Shown here: positions 6,496 to 14,648 of the stretch, one piece after another
How positions within the stretch are numbered: the stretch's first letter is position 1
Layout: the number at the start of each line of letters is the position of its first letter
NCBI GenBank assembly: GCA_041656175.1
Contig: JBBAEA010000052.1
Location: 1-21,557, forward strand
DNA: 21,557 nt
Origin: JBBAEA01 sp041656175
GTDB lineage: Bacteria; Myxococcota_A; Bradymonadia; UBA4248
Reading direction: 5' to 3'
Notes under the pieces: model-generated
The model's database searches: none
The model's input: only the letters and a program-made list of their open reading frames with translations
What the model was told of the DNA's origin: nothing
Made by a program: the position numbers and the translations under genes

Positions 6496-8415
6496 ATGGC
6501 TCAAGGTTATTCGGCTAAAGATATAGAAATTTTAGAAGGCTTAGACGCGGTTAGACTTCGCCCGGGCATGTACATCGGTTCAACAGGAAAGGCGGGGTTG
6601 CACCACCTATTGTGGGAAATTCTAGACAACGCTATCGACGAAGCGATGAACGGCTATGCTGGCCGCATCGGCGTGACGCTACATGAAGACGGCTGCTCGA
6701 TCACGGTAAGCGACGATGGGCGCGGAATCCCCGTCGATGAACACCCCCAAGTCAAAGAAAGCGTTCTACAAGTGATCCTTACTCGCCTACACGCTGGCGG
6801 GAAGTTTAACCAAAATAACTACAAAACTTCAGGTGGTCTACACGGAGTAGGATCCAGCGTGGTCAACGCCTTATCGAGTGAATTTCATGTGCGGGTTCAA
6901 CGCGACGGTGGGGTGTTTGAGCAAAAGTATCGTCGCGGTCAGCCCCAAGACAAAGTAAAGCGCACTGGCAACAGTCGCTGGACTGGAACTGAAGTGTTCT
7001 TTAAGCCAGATGACGCGATCTTCGAGGACATACACTTTGACAGCGAACTCATTCGCGAGCGTTTAGAGGCAAAAGCGTATTTGTTACGCGGTCTAGAGAT
7101 TGTTTACGAAGATAAAAAAGAGCGCGAACGATTCAAATTCCGTTTTGAGGGTGGCCTATCTGATATGCTCCAAAACATGATCGCCCAACACAAAACCAGC
7201 ATGATCAACAGCGAGTTTTGTAGTTTCCAGCGTGAAGACGACGAGGGCGGCCGCGTAGATATAGCCGTTTGTTGGTGCGAGGGCTCAAAAGAATCGCTGG
7301 CAAGCTTTGTCAACGCCATCCCCACACCCGACGGCGGAACGCACGAAGCGGGGCTACGCGAAGGCGTGCAGCGCGCGCTCAAAACCTATATGGATAACCA
7401 CGATTTGGTTCCCCGCGGCGTCAACATTACGTCCGAAGACACGCGCGAAGGCTTTTTTGCAGCCATCAGCCTCTTTATGAGTAACCCCCAATTCCAAGGC
7501 CAAACCAAAGGCAGACTTGGCAACCCCGAAGTTCGCAGCTGGATCTCAAACGCGGTTAAAAACGAGCTTGAACTCTACTTAAACCTGCACCCAAAATCCA
7601 GCCAAGAGATCGCCGCCAAAATTGTCTTAGCCGCTCGCGCTCGCCAAGCCTCACGACAAGCCGCCCTCAGCGTCCAAGAGCGCTCTCGCAGCTCCCGCAA
7701 GCTCAACCTCCCCGGCAAACTCGCCGATTGCTCATCCAACAACCCCGCAACAAGCGAGCTTTTCTTGGTCGAGGGCGATTCCGCTGGCGGCTCCGCTAAA
7801 CAAGGTCGCGACAGAATGACACAAGCGATCCTCCCCTTGCGCGGCAAGGTACTCAACGCTGAGCAGGCGAGCATGGCAAAAGTCATGCAAAACAGGGAGT
7901 TAAGCGACATCGCAAACGCACTCGGCTGCAACATGGGCAAAGACTGCAAGCTCGACCGCCTACGCTACCACAAAGTCATTCTCATGATGGACGCCGATAG
8001 CGACGGCCACCACATTTCGACACTCTTACTCACTTTCCTCTACCGACACCTCCGCCCCCTCATCGATTGCGGCCACGTCTACATTGCCCAGCCCCCCCTT
8101 TATCGCATAGACATTGGCAAAAATACCCATTGGGTACTCGACGACAAAGAGCGCGACGCCGTTTTGCGCAAGGCAAAAAAACGCGCCGAAGACGTCCAAA
8201 TTACTCGCTTCAAGGGCCTCGGCGAAATGAATCCCAAAACCCTCTACGACACCACCCTCAATCCCAAAACGCGCCGCCTCCTACAGGTTCGCGTGGCGCC
8301 CGAAGACGAAACCCAAACCGACGCGCTGCTCAGCGAACTCATGGGCAGATCCGCCGAATCGCGTTTTCGCTTTATCAAGGAACATGCGACATCCGCCTCC
8401 GACCTCGATCTTTAG
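6496..8415 (+). CDS. parE: DNA topoisomerase IV subunit B (ParE-type)
   Basis: The product is 639 residues, the usual length for ParE or a short GyrB. The GHKL ATPase domain comes first: EILDNAIDEA (41-50, Asn45 for Mg), DDGRGIP (73-79), lid GGLHGVGSSVVNAL (113-126) and the QTK loop (336-338). The transducer domain follows. The TOPRIM part has EGDSAGGSAKQGRDR (426-440, Glu426), PLRGKVLNAE (447-456) and DADSDGHH (499-506). The C-terminal block reads RFKGLGEMNP (571-580) and TRRLLQV. RIDIGK, RFKGLGEMN and TRRLLQV resemble ParE more than GyrB, but SAKQGRDR is GyrB-like, so a GyrB paralogue is possible. The partner A subunit (parC/gyrA) is not in the window. AGGAG is 5 nt before the ATG. All catalytic residues are present. 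Confidence 0.85.
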   Translation: MAQGYSAKDIEILEGLDAVRLRPGMYIGSTGKAGLHHLLWEILDNAIDEAMNGYAGRIGVTLHEDGCSITVSDDGRGIPVDEHPQVKESVLQVILTRLHAGGKFNQNNYKTSGGLHGVGSSVVNALSSEFHVRVQRDGGVFEQKYRRGQPQDKVKRTGNSRWTGTEVFFKPDDAIFEDIHFDSELIRERLEAKAYLLRGLEIVYEDKKERERFKFRFEGGLSDMLQNMIAQHKTSMINSEFCSFQREDDEGGRVDIAVCWCEGSKESLASFVNAIPTPDGGTHEAGLREGVQRALKTYMDNHDLVPRGVNITSEDTREGFFAAISLFMSNPQFQGQTKGRLGNPEVRSWISNAVKNELELYLNLHPKSSQEIAAKIVLAARARQASRQAALSVQERSRSSRKLNLPGKLADCSSNNPATSELFLVEGDSAGGSAKQGRDRMTQAILPLRGKVLNAEQASMAKVMQNRELSDIANALGCNMGKDCKLDRLRYHKVILMMDADSDGHHISTLLLTFLYRHLRPLIDCGHVYIAQPPLYRIDIGKNTHWVLDDKERDAVLRKAKKRAEDVQITRFKGLGEMNPKTLYDTTLNPKTRRLLQVRVAPEDETQTDALLSELMGRSAESRFRFIKEHATSASDLDL

Positions 8416-8451
8416 CCATAGCCTATGTAATCGGATTTTTATTTTTTTGTT

Positions 8452-8593
8452 GGGGGCAAGCCCCCTACGCGCGGGCTTCCTCGTAAAATGCGACAACGAA
8501 CGCGAAATATTGTGCGGTGTATTTGCTAATCGCGCATCCACCGCACAATATGCGTTCGTAGCGCATTTTCCAAGGCGATCCCGCGCTACCCCC
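8452..8593 (+). repeat. 142-bp covarying palindromic element, copy A
   Basis: The element starts with a small hairpin GGGGGC-aa-GCCCCC (8452-8465), preceded by a T-rich stretch. A long interrupted stem follows, with pairs GCGCGGG/CCCGCGC, AAAATGCG/CGCATTTT, ACGAACGC/GCGTTCGT and a perfect 13-bp inner stem ATATTGTGCGGTG (8507-8519) / CACCGCACAATAT (8539-8551). These surround a 19-nt loop containing GCTAATCGC. It ends GCGCTACCCCC. Related copies lie at 9343-9484 (inverted) and 17022-17164. It sits 36 bp after the parE-like stop. A further G/C-rich inverted stretch (8594-8632, GAGC/GCTC words) follows and may be part of the same structured 3' region. Confidence 0.8.
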
Positions 8594-8691
8594 TTGAGCT
8601 CTACGCTCCTCGCAGCGCTCAGCCCCCTTGCATCGTTTGCTTTCGCGTATGTAAATTCTAGGCTTCTCTGCAATCCACGCAAGACACGACG

Positions 8692-8720
8692 TTGACGCAT
8701 TCGACGCTATAAGCCATAAT
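8692..8720 (+). promoter_or_regulatory. Sigma70-type promoter for the 189-residue protein gene
   Basis: TTGACG (8692-8697), a 17-bp spacer and CATAAT (8715-8720) make the best promoter match in the window. Initiation would be expected around 8727, giving a leader of about 36 nt. AAGGAG (8751-8756) lies 6 nt before the ATG at 8763. The gene is therefore probably transcribed on its own and not from parE. The promoter is inside the interval bounded by the two palindromic elements. Confidence 0.65.
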
Positions 8721-8762
8721 GAGAGCAGGAAAGTTTGATGGATTCTTTACAAGGAGCGGAAC

Positions 8763-9332
8763 ATGAGTGAAAATAAATCAACTGTATTAAGCGAAAAAAG
8801 AACAGAACTCCTCAATCGTATTCAGGCTTTAGTACTAGAGCTGAGCGAGCTCTTGCAAAAAGACATACCCAGTTTTGCTATGCGAACGGCGCGCAAAGCC
8901 TTTATAGACGATCTCGATTTTGCGGAATCGCGCAGTGATGAGCAGATCACGGGTTTTAAGCAACGCCTACACCAGTTTACAGATAGACTCGGAAAAAACA
9001 GCATCGCTAAACTCAATGCAAGTCTTGATCTGTGGACGAACGCAGAAGCTAAGGCTGGGGACGCCAAAACCTTAGAAGGCAACCCCGAAGTCTGGGCCAT
9101 TCTCGTCGAAATCTCGCCGGCCATAGAGCGTTTTATGAAAGACGAGGGTCTGCCCTGCGATGTTCCCGCCTACAAAACGCCGCTCTATTTTATAGATGGA
9201 AAGTTTGCCCCCTCCATCATCGAAAAATACTGGGCAGCACTCGTTTCGTTGCGCGCTCTGGACGTCGAAATTCAGGAAGACTCCCATGAACGGCGACGCG
9301 CTGCACAGGCAGAGCGCTGGGACGATCTATAA
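8763..9332 (+). CDS. Unrecognised 189-residue soluble protein
   Basis: I do not recognise a family. The protein has no signal peptide or membrane helix, so it should be cytoplasmic. The N-terminus (about 8-35, EKRTELLNRIQALVLELSEL) is a strong amphipathic, possibly coiled-coil helix. A charged helical middle follows (about 40-100). The C-terminal half has hydrophobic and aromatic segments: VWAILVEI, TPLYFIDGKFAPSIIEKYW and LVSLRALDVEI. The tail HERRRAAQAERWDDL is charged. It contains no HxH (HUH) or other nuclease motif. AAGGAG 6 nt before the ATG and a strong promoter support a genuine gene. It is bracketed 169 bp upstream and 11 bp downstream by inverted copies of the ~142-bp palindromic element, so a cassette is possible. 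It could equally be an ordinary housekeeping orphan. Confidence 0.75.
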   Translation: MSENKSTVLSEKRTELLNRIQALVLELSELLQKDIPSFAMRTARKAFIDDLDFAESRSDEQITGFKQRLHQFTDRLGKNSIAKLNASLDLWTNAEAKAGDAKTLEGNPEVWAILVEISPAIERFMKDEGLPCDVPAYKTPLYFIDGKFAPSIIEKYWAALVSLRALDVEIQEDSHERRRAAQAERWDDL

Positions 9333-9342
9333 CGCCATCTTT

Positions 9343-9484
9343 GGGGGGTAGCGCGGGATCGCTGAGAAAAAGTCGCAATGAGCGCATTTTGTGCTGTGGT
9401 TCGACGAATAGGCGAAACACAGCACAAAATCCTCGCTCATTAGCGAATTTTTCGAGGAAGCCCGCGCGTAGGGGGTGCACCCCC
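9343..9484 (-). repeat. 142-bp covarying palindromic element, copy B (inverted)
   Basis: This is the reverse-orientation relative of copies A and C. On the plus strand it starts GGGGGTAGCGCGGG and ends with the small hairpin GGGGGT-gc-ACCCCC (9471-9484). The inner stem is ATTTTGTGCTGTG (9386-9398) / CACAGCACAAAAT (9418-9430), perfect over 13 bp with a 19-nt loop, exactly the geometry of copy A but with different bases. Other pairs are GCGCGGG/CCCGCGC and AATGAGCG/CGCTCATT. It begins 11 bp after the stop of the 189-residue protein gene and ends 45 bp before the amylase start, so it would lie in the 3' UTR of one or the leader of the other. Confidence 0.8.
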
Positions 9485-9529
9485 TTCAAAAAAAGAATAC
9501 AAACGACCGTAATGAACGAGGAATAAATC

Positions 9530-11746
9530 GTGATGCGAAGTCAAAAAAACATAATAATGATGATATTTTCGGCGATTGTGCTTCTTTTTAGCGCTTGCGT
9601 CGAAGTTGATTCGATTCCGACGAAACCCGATGAAGCGAACGTCAAACTTGCGACGCACGTCGGCGATTGGCGCGATGAGGTTATTTATCAGGTGATTACG
9701 GATCGCTTTTATGACGGAGATGTGAACAATAATTTTAATGTTGATACGCGTACGCTCGGTCGCTATCATGGCGGTGATTGGCAGGGAATTATTGACAAGC
9801 TGGACTACCTTGAAGAGCTCGGGGTGACGGCGCTGTGGATTTCGCCCGTGGTTAAGAATGTCGAGGAGGACGCGGATTTTGCGTCGTATCACGGCTATTG
9901 GACGCAGGATTTTTTGAAGCACAATCCTCATTTTGGGAATTTGGCTGATTTACGGCGTTTGAGCGACGCGCTGCATAAGCGGGGGATGAAGCTGATTCTG
10001 GATATCGTGACCAATCATGTGGGGCAGGTGTTTTTCTATGACATCAATATGAATGGTACAGCGCAAGAGTGGTTGAGTGGGTCGGGTGCGGAAATGCCAG
10101 GGAATGCGCGTGATAAATATCGTTGCGTGCGTGATTCGTCGGGTAAAATTCTGCGTATCAACGATAAAGGCGAACTTGTGACGGATGCCGATGGCCAGCC
10201 GATTTTGTGTAATGTATCGGATTTGAGCCGCGTTACCGAGTTTGATCCCGATTGGCAGCCACAAGGAATTCAGGCTTTTACGAGTATGGGACTAGCGGGG
10301 GCTGCGCCGATTGTGTTTTTTGATATGCCGCGCATCAATCGCGTTGCGCCTGGACCGCGAAATATCGACCTCAACGGCGATGGGCAAATTACGACGTCGG
10401 CGGAGCGGCTCGGTTTTGCAAATCCCGATTGGTATCACAAACGAGGACGCGTGTTTGACTGGGATAGTCAGTTTGATAAGGATGGAAATTTGCTGCGCCC
10501 GCCGTACCAACACAGGTTGACGCTAGCCGACGGAAATGCGGGACCATTCATCGACGGGAAAGCTCGCGACTACTACCAAAACGACCAGACACTGCTCGCC
10601 GATTTTCCTGGCGGTCTAAAAGATATTGCGACGGAACGCGACGATGTTAGAGCCGCAATGATTAAAGTATTTTCGTATTGGATTGACGTAACTGACTGCG
10701 ATGGGTTTAGAATCGACACGCTTAAACACGTTGAATACTCGTTTTGGGAAACATTTGCGCCTGCGATTCGCGAACACGCCCTGAAACGTGGAAAGAAAAA
10801 CTTTTTTATGTTTGGTGAAGCCTTCGATGGCAACGACGATTTGCTGGCTGCATACACACAAAAGGACATGGTTGATTCGGTGTTTTTGTTTAGCCAAAAG
10901 TACGCCATCGACAACGTTTTTAAGTGCGCGCCTGGCAACAATGCGCCTTACTGCAAGGGGCAGAGTTTTGGCACTTCTAACCTTTATGGCTGGAAGACGG
11001 ACACTGGCCGTGATATGCGCGTCCAAAAGTACGGGAATGTCGCGCCAACCAATGGTGTGACGGATTCTGCAGGTGTAGGGCTTACGCCAAGGCAGCTGCT
11101 CGTTAACTTCCTCGACAACCACGATGTAGGGCGCTATCTCTTTGATCGCCAAGATGAAAAGGGCGTAAAATCGCTGATGAACGCGCTGAACTTTTTACTT
11201 ACAACCAACGGCATACCCTGCTTATATTACGGAACGGAGCAAGGTTTTTTTGGCGGCAATGATCCCGCAAATCGCGAAAACGTGAGCAATCTTGATGCTT
11301 CCATTTACTTGCACAAAAACTATGATTATAGCAAGACCGAGGCGTGGGATAGGCGCAACCCCTTGTTTTTACATATTAAAGAGCTGCTCGAAATACGAAA
11401 AGCTGTCCCCGCTCTACGCCGCGGAACTTACGATGTTTTGTGGCATTCAGAGAACAAGGATAACGAGGCAGATGCGGGTATTTTTGTCTACGCGCGAAAA
11501 TATGAGGGCAAATCCGCTATTATCGTGGTCAATACACACGAGCAAAGCAGCAAAGAGACGCGCGGAAGCGTTGGCGACGGGATGATGGATGTGAGTTCAT
11601 ATTTTGGCCAGACTAATGCGCTTGTCGATCTCTTGGATCCCGGCTACAAGCTCAACGTAAATGCTGGTAAGGTTATCGTAAGCGTACCATCGATGAAAAC
11701 ACGGATTTTAGTGCCACAAGCTGATAAGGCGAGTTATGGTTTGTGA
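9530..11746 (+). CDS. GH13 alpha-amylase family lipoprotein
   Basis: The product is 738 residues. The first codon is GTG at 9530, but ATG at 9533 is equally possible; GAGGAA lies 6-9 nt upstream. The N-terminus has a hydrophobic core and lipobox LFSAC with Cys23, so it is probably lipid-anchored at the cell surface or periplasm. All four GH13 regions are visible: DIVTNH (158-163), GFRIDTLKH (392-400, nucleophile Asp396 and Arg394), FGEAFDG (428-434, acid/base Glu430) and FLDNHD (527-532, Asp532). A long insert (about 180-350) with LNGDGQITT, a calcium-loop-like stretch, fits an enlarged B domain. A beta-rich C-terminal domain follows. Alpha-1,4-glucan hydrolysis is likely; cyclodextrin or transglycosylase activity is possible. 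It is the first gene of a probable operon. Confidence 0.9.
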   Translation: MMRSQKNIIMMIFSAIVLLFSACVEVDSIPTKPDEANVKLATHVGDWRDEVIYQVITDRFYDGDVNNNFNVDTRTLGRYHGGDWQGIIDKLDYLEELGVTALWISPVVKNVEEDADFASYHGYWTQDFLKHNPHFGNLADLRRLSDALHKRGMKLILDIVTNHVGQVFFYDINMNGTAQEWLSGSGAEMPGNARDKYRCVRDSSGKILRINDKGELVTDADGQPILCNVSDLSRVTEFDPDWQPQGIQAFTSMGLAGAAPIVFFDMPRINRVAPGPRNIDLNGDGQITTSAERLGFANPDWYHKRGRVFDWDSQFDKDGNLLRPPYQHRLTLADGNAGPFIDGKARDYYQNDQTLLADFPGGLKDIATERDDVRAAMIKVFSYWIDVTDCDGFRIDTLKHVEYSFWETFAPAIREHALKRGKKNFFMFGEAFDGNDDLLAAYTQKDMVDSVFLFSQKYAIDNVFKCAPGNNAPYCKGQSFGTSNLYGWKTDTGRDMRVQKYGNVAPTNGVTDSAGVGLTPRQLLVNFLDNHDVGRYLFDRQDEKGVKSLMNALNFLLTTNGIPCLYYGTEQGFFGGNDPANRENVSNLDASIYLHKNYDYSKTEAWDRRNPLFLHIKELLEIRKAVPALRRGTYDVLWHSENKDNEADAGIFVYARKYEGKSAIIVVNTHEQSSKETRGSVGDGMMDVSSYFGQTNALVDLLDPGYKLNVNAGKVIVSVPSMKTRILVPQADKASYGL

Positions 11747-11755
11747 GTATTGTGA

Positions 11756-13186
11756 ATGTTAGTAGCACGTAGAGGGCAGGATATTGCGGAAATCCTGCGT
11801 ATTGAAAGAGATTGGATTAACGAACGCTCCCTTAAGGGCGCGCATATCGATTGGGCGCAAGAGCGCCGCATAGACTACGCGCTGCGTTTAGCACGGTTAA
11901 AGCGTATACAAGCAGACGACCGCAAAGATATAGAGCTTGAGCGCGACGTCGCTGTGTTTAGAGATTGGTTAGCTAACAGCATGAAGAGCGCCGCAAAGGA
12001 CGGGCGTTGGGATGCTTACGCGATCGCTGGCATCGATCAAGAGCTAAAAAAGCGCCTTAAAACGCTTCGCAGTGAAATTTTACGCAAACACGCCAACCTA
12101 AGCGAAGTTCGGCTAGATGACGAAATACGGTATAAAAAACTTGTTTTGGCACTTGGTGGTGGTGGTGGCACGGGCTATGCGCACTTAGCCGCATTCCAAG
12201 CGATAGAAGAACTTGGGCACAGCCCCGAGCTCATTGTAGGCACTTCGCTCGGCGCGCTCATTGGCTATTACAGAGCCATCAAAAAAGACTACGACCCCGC
12301 TGCCGCTTTTTTACAGCTACCGCAGTGGGGAGACGTTGCTCGTAGTATCAGGCCGTTTTTAGGCGGAAGCCGACACGGGCTGCCAGCGTTGTTTAACTTA
12401 AACCTCTCCCCCTTCATTACGAAGCTCAACCTACTACGCCAAGCAAAAGAGTCACCAAGCTTCGATGAACTCGAGATTCCCTTTGCCTGCGTTACGACGG
12501 CTGTAAAAAAAGCTGCCAAGGAGGCGGAGATTTTCGCGGAACAACAAAAAGCTAGCATCCCGCGATTGCTCTCTTTGGGGCTGTTCCCATGGAAACGAAC
12601 TTTAGGCGCCGTTCTTAAACTTGCACAGTTTTTAAGCTCGCATCCAGACCTAATCGCCGAACATGTTTTTGGCTTAGATGAGAGGAGCCGTCAATTATGC
12701 GCGGTAGACGCTATCGCATTTTCGGCTCTTGTTCCGTCGCTGCTAACATACGAAGTGCCGAGCAACCACCACCAAAGTCGCGAAATACTTGACGATATCG
12801 TTAAGGAAAACGGCATATACCGCTTTGTTGACGGTGGGCTTGCCAACAACGTCCCCGCGAGAGTCGCCTACGACGCCGTCGAAGCTGGTCGCATTAAATC
12901 GCGCAATAGCTTTATTATGGCGATCGATGTCTTTGCACCGTGTGCAAAGATCAACGCATTCTTTATGCCACTACAACAGATAGCAAACCAAAACGTTATA
13001 GAAAATCTACCCTACGCAGACACGTCAAACCGTCTACGCTATGTTTTGTCACCCGTAAACATTGCGCCTAGCCTCGGGCAGCTTAGCAAACTCAGCAAAC
13101 ACGCCACTAACGAGATGAGCGATAGCTTTGCACGAGCGAAATACGCGCTGCGACCGCTACCGCCAATTGAGCAATTTTTGGATTAA
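11756..13186 (+). CDS. Patatin-like phospholipase
   Basis: The product is 476 residues with no signal peptide. Residues 1-120 form a charged, helical leader. The patatin domain then starts with LALGGGGGTGYAHL (131-144), supplying the glycine-rich oxyanion loop. The nucleophile elbow is GTSLG (162-166, Ser164). The second catalytic residue is Asp359 in RFVDGGLANNVPA, giving the usual Ser-Asp dyad. In the family such enzymes hydrolyse phospholipids or other acyl esters. It starts 9 bp after the amylase stop without a clear ribosome site, which suggests translational coupling. An insert near residues 265-310 is hydrophobic and could contact membrane. The link to starch breakdown is not obvious; a joint role in consuming cell material is inference. 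Confidence 0.88.
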   Translation: MLVARRGQDIAEILRIERDWINERSLKGAHIDWAQERRIDYALRLARLKRIQADDRKDIELERDVAVFRDWLANSMKSAAKDGRWDAYAIAGIDQELKKRLKTLRSEILRKHANLSEVRLDDEIRYKKLVLALGGGGGTGYAHLAAFQAIEELGHSPELIVGTSLGALIGYYRAIKKDYDPAAAFLQLPQWGDVARSIRPFLGGSRHGLPALFNLNLSPFITKLNLLRQAKESPSFDELEIPFACVTTAVKKAAKEAEIFAEQQKASIPRLLSLGLFPWKRTLGAVLKLAQFLSSHPDLIAEHVFGLDERSRQLCAVDAIAFSALVPSLLTYEVPSNHHQSREILDDIVKENGIYRFVDGGLANNVPARVAYDAVEAGRIKSRNSFIMAIDVFAPCAKINAFFMPLQQIANQNVIENLPYADTSNRLRYVLSPVNIAPSLGQLSKLSKHATNEMSDSFARAKYALRPLPPIEQFLD

Positions 13187-13243
13187 GTATGCCAGCGCTA
13201 CTTTTTGGCAAACGGCGTAGTCATCTTTATTTGACCATCAACG

Positions 13244-14635
13244 ATGCACTGGATTGATCAGCTCATTATTCTTGGCGCCTTGGCGCTGATGTTGTTATTT
13301 GGCTGGCTCAAAAAATCTTCAAGCGAGAACGCTGAAGGAAGCAGCTACTTACTGGGAAGCCGAAGCTTAACGCTACCCGCCTTTGTCGCCACCACCGTAA
13401 CCACATGGTACGGCGGAATACTTGGAGTGGGTGAGTACAGTTATTTGTACGGCATATCAAACTGGCTAGTTTTTGGTGTTCCGTATTATTTCGGCGCTAT
13501 ACTCTTTGCGCTCTTGCTCTCAAAGCGCGCGCGCGCGGGGCAAAGCTTAACCTTGCCTCAGCACCTAGAGCGAGCGTACGGAGGACGCGTCGGGATCTTG
13601 TCGGCGGTTTTAGTCGTATTTACGGCGGTTCCCGCGGCTTATGCCTTAATCATAGCCAACTTGTTGCAACTCAGTTTTGGCCTTAGCCTTGGCGTCGGCA
13701 TCTTCGTAGCAGTGCTCTACAGTGTTGTTTATATTTGGAGAGGCGGCTTTAGCGCTGTTGTTCATACGGATAAATTGCAGTTCGTCCTTATGTTTGGTGG
13801 CTTTGCGATGATCCTTATTTTTCTGCTAATACACCACGGCATAGAACCACTTATCGCTCTTCGCGAAACCTCAGCGCGGCATTTTACTTGGAACGGTGGC
13901 CTAGATACAGGCGCAGTTCTAGTGTGGTATTTTATCGCCTTGTCCACGATGGTCGAGCCAAACTTCTATCAGCGATGTTTTGCGGCTAAAACGCCAAAGA
14001 TCGCGCAACAAGGCTTGTTCGTTTCGGTAGGATTTTGGTTGCTCTTCGATCTATTGGCTACAAGCGTGGGGCTTTACGCGCGCGCGCTATTACCCGATTT
14101 GGCCAATCCCCTCCACAGCTACCCTGCACTTGCCCAAGCGGTGCTTCCTGTGGGTTTAATGGGTGTTTTTTTTATTACGCTCTTTGCCACCGCACTTTCA
14201 ACGCTCGATAGCAGCTTATTTACTGTGGGCACCACCATAGGACGCGATATCCTTAAAACTGAAGCAGGACCAAAACTACTACTTCGCACTCGCTTTGGCC
14301 TCATCATAGGAGCCGCAGTCGCCGCCGCGCTCGCCATGGCATACAGTTCTGTCGTTTCGCTCTGGCGAATACTCGGTAGTCTATCTGCTGCATCCTTACT
14401 CATTCCCATTCTCTTTGCCTACTACCCTCGCTACAAACCCCGCTCCTCCACAACACTCGCCATGATACTCGCCGGTAGTATCTCGACCATATTCTGGGAA
14501 GCCATGAAGTGGCACAGCGGTGCATACCCCTGGAAGATACAGCCGCTATTCGTTGGCCTTAGCTTTTCGCTATTCATACTAGCCATAGAGCGGCTGGCTA
14601 TAAACTTTAGAACAAAGCGCAAGAACAATTGTTAG
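13244..14635 (+). CDS. Sodium:solute symporter (SSS family)
   Basis: The product is 463 residues and almost entirely membrane helices, about twelve to thirteen, as expected for the SSS (SLC5-like) family. Recognisable features are the early SSYLLGSRSLTLPAFVATT segment with TWYGG, and the Na-binding-type stretch ALSTLDSSLFTVGTTIGRDI about two thirds along. The latter matches the A-x-x-S-T-x-D-S/S-L-F region of SSS proteins. The likely substrate is a small organic solute such as a sugar, proline or nucleoside; next to an amylase, sugar is plausible but unproven. The start is 57 bp after the patatin gene, with no good ribosome site. A 22-codon frame (13189-13257) spans the gap and overlaps this start. 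Confidence 0.85.
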   Translation: MHWIDQLIILGALALMLLFGWLKKSSSENAEGSSYLLGSRSLTLPAFVATTVTTWYGGILGVGEYSYLYGISNWLVFGVPYYFGAILFALLLSKRARAGQSLTLPQHLERAYGGRVGILSAVLVVFTAVPAAYALIIANLLQLSFGLSLGVGIFVAVLYSVVYIWRGGFSAVVHTDKLQFVLMFGGFAMILIFLLIHHGIEPLIALRETSARHFTWNGGLDTGAVLVWYFIALSTMVEPNFYQRCFAAKTPKIAQQGLFVSVGFWLLFDLLATSVGLYARALLPDLANPLHSYPALAQAVLPVGLMGVFFITLFATALSTLDSSLFTVGTTIGRDILKTEAGPKLLLRTRFGLIIGAAVAAALAMAYSSVVSLWRILGSLSAASLLIPILFAYYPRYKPRSSTTLAMILAGSISTIFWEAMKWHSGAYPWKIQPLFVGLSFSLFILAIERLAINFRTKRKNNC

Positions 14636-14648
14636 TGGTGGATACTAT

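Noticed and set aside
8067..8486. 139-codon arginine-rich frame overlapping the end of parE
   Set aside because: It is an out-of-frame shadow of conserved TOPRIM and C-terminal coding sequence.
8281..8700. Frames on both strands across palindromic element A (also 9217-9489 across B), some sharing a PLRAGFL-type peptide
   Set aside because: The shared peptide comes from translating the repeat (CCCCCTACGCGCGGGCTTCC region) and not from a protein family; copy C hits a stop in the same frame.
8763..9332. REP-associated transposase (RAYT)
   Set aside because: The inverted flanking palindromes fit, but the protein has no HUH motif or catalytic tyrosine context that I can identify.
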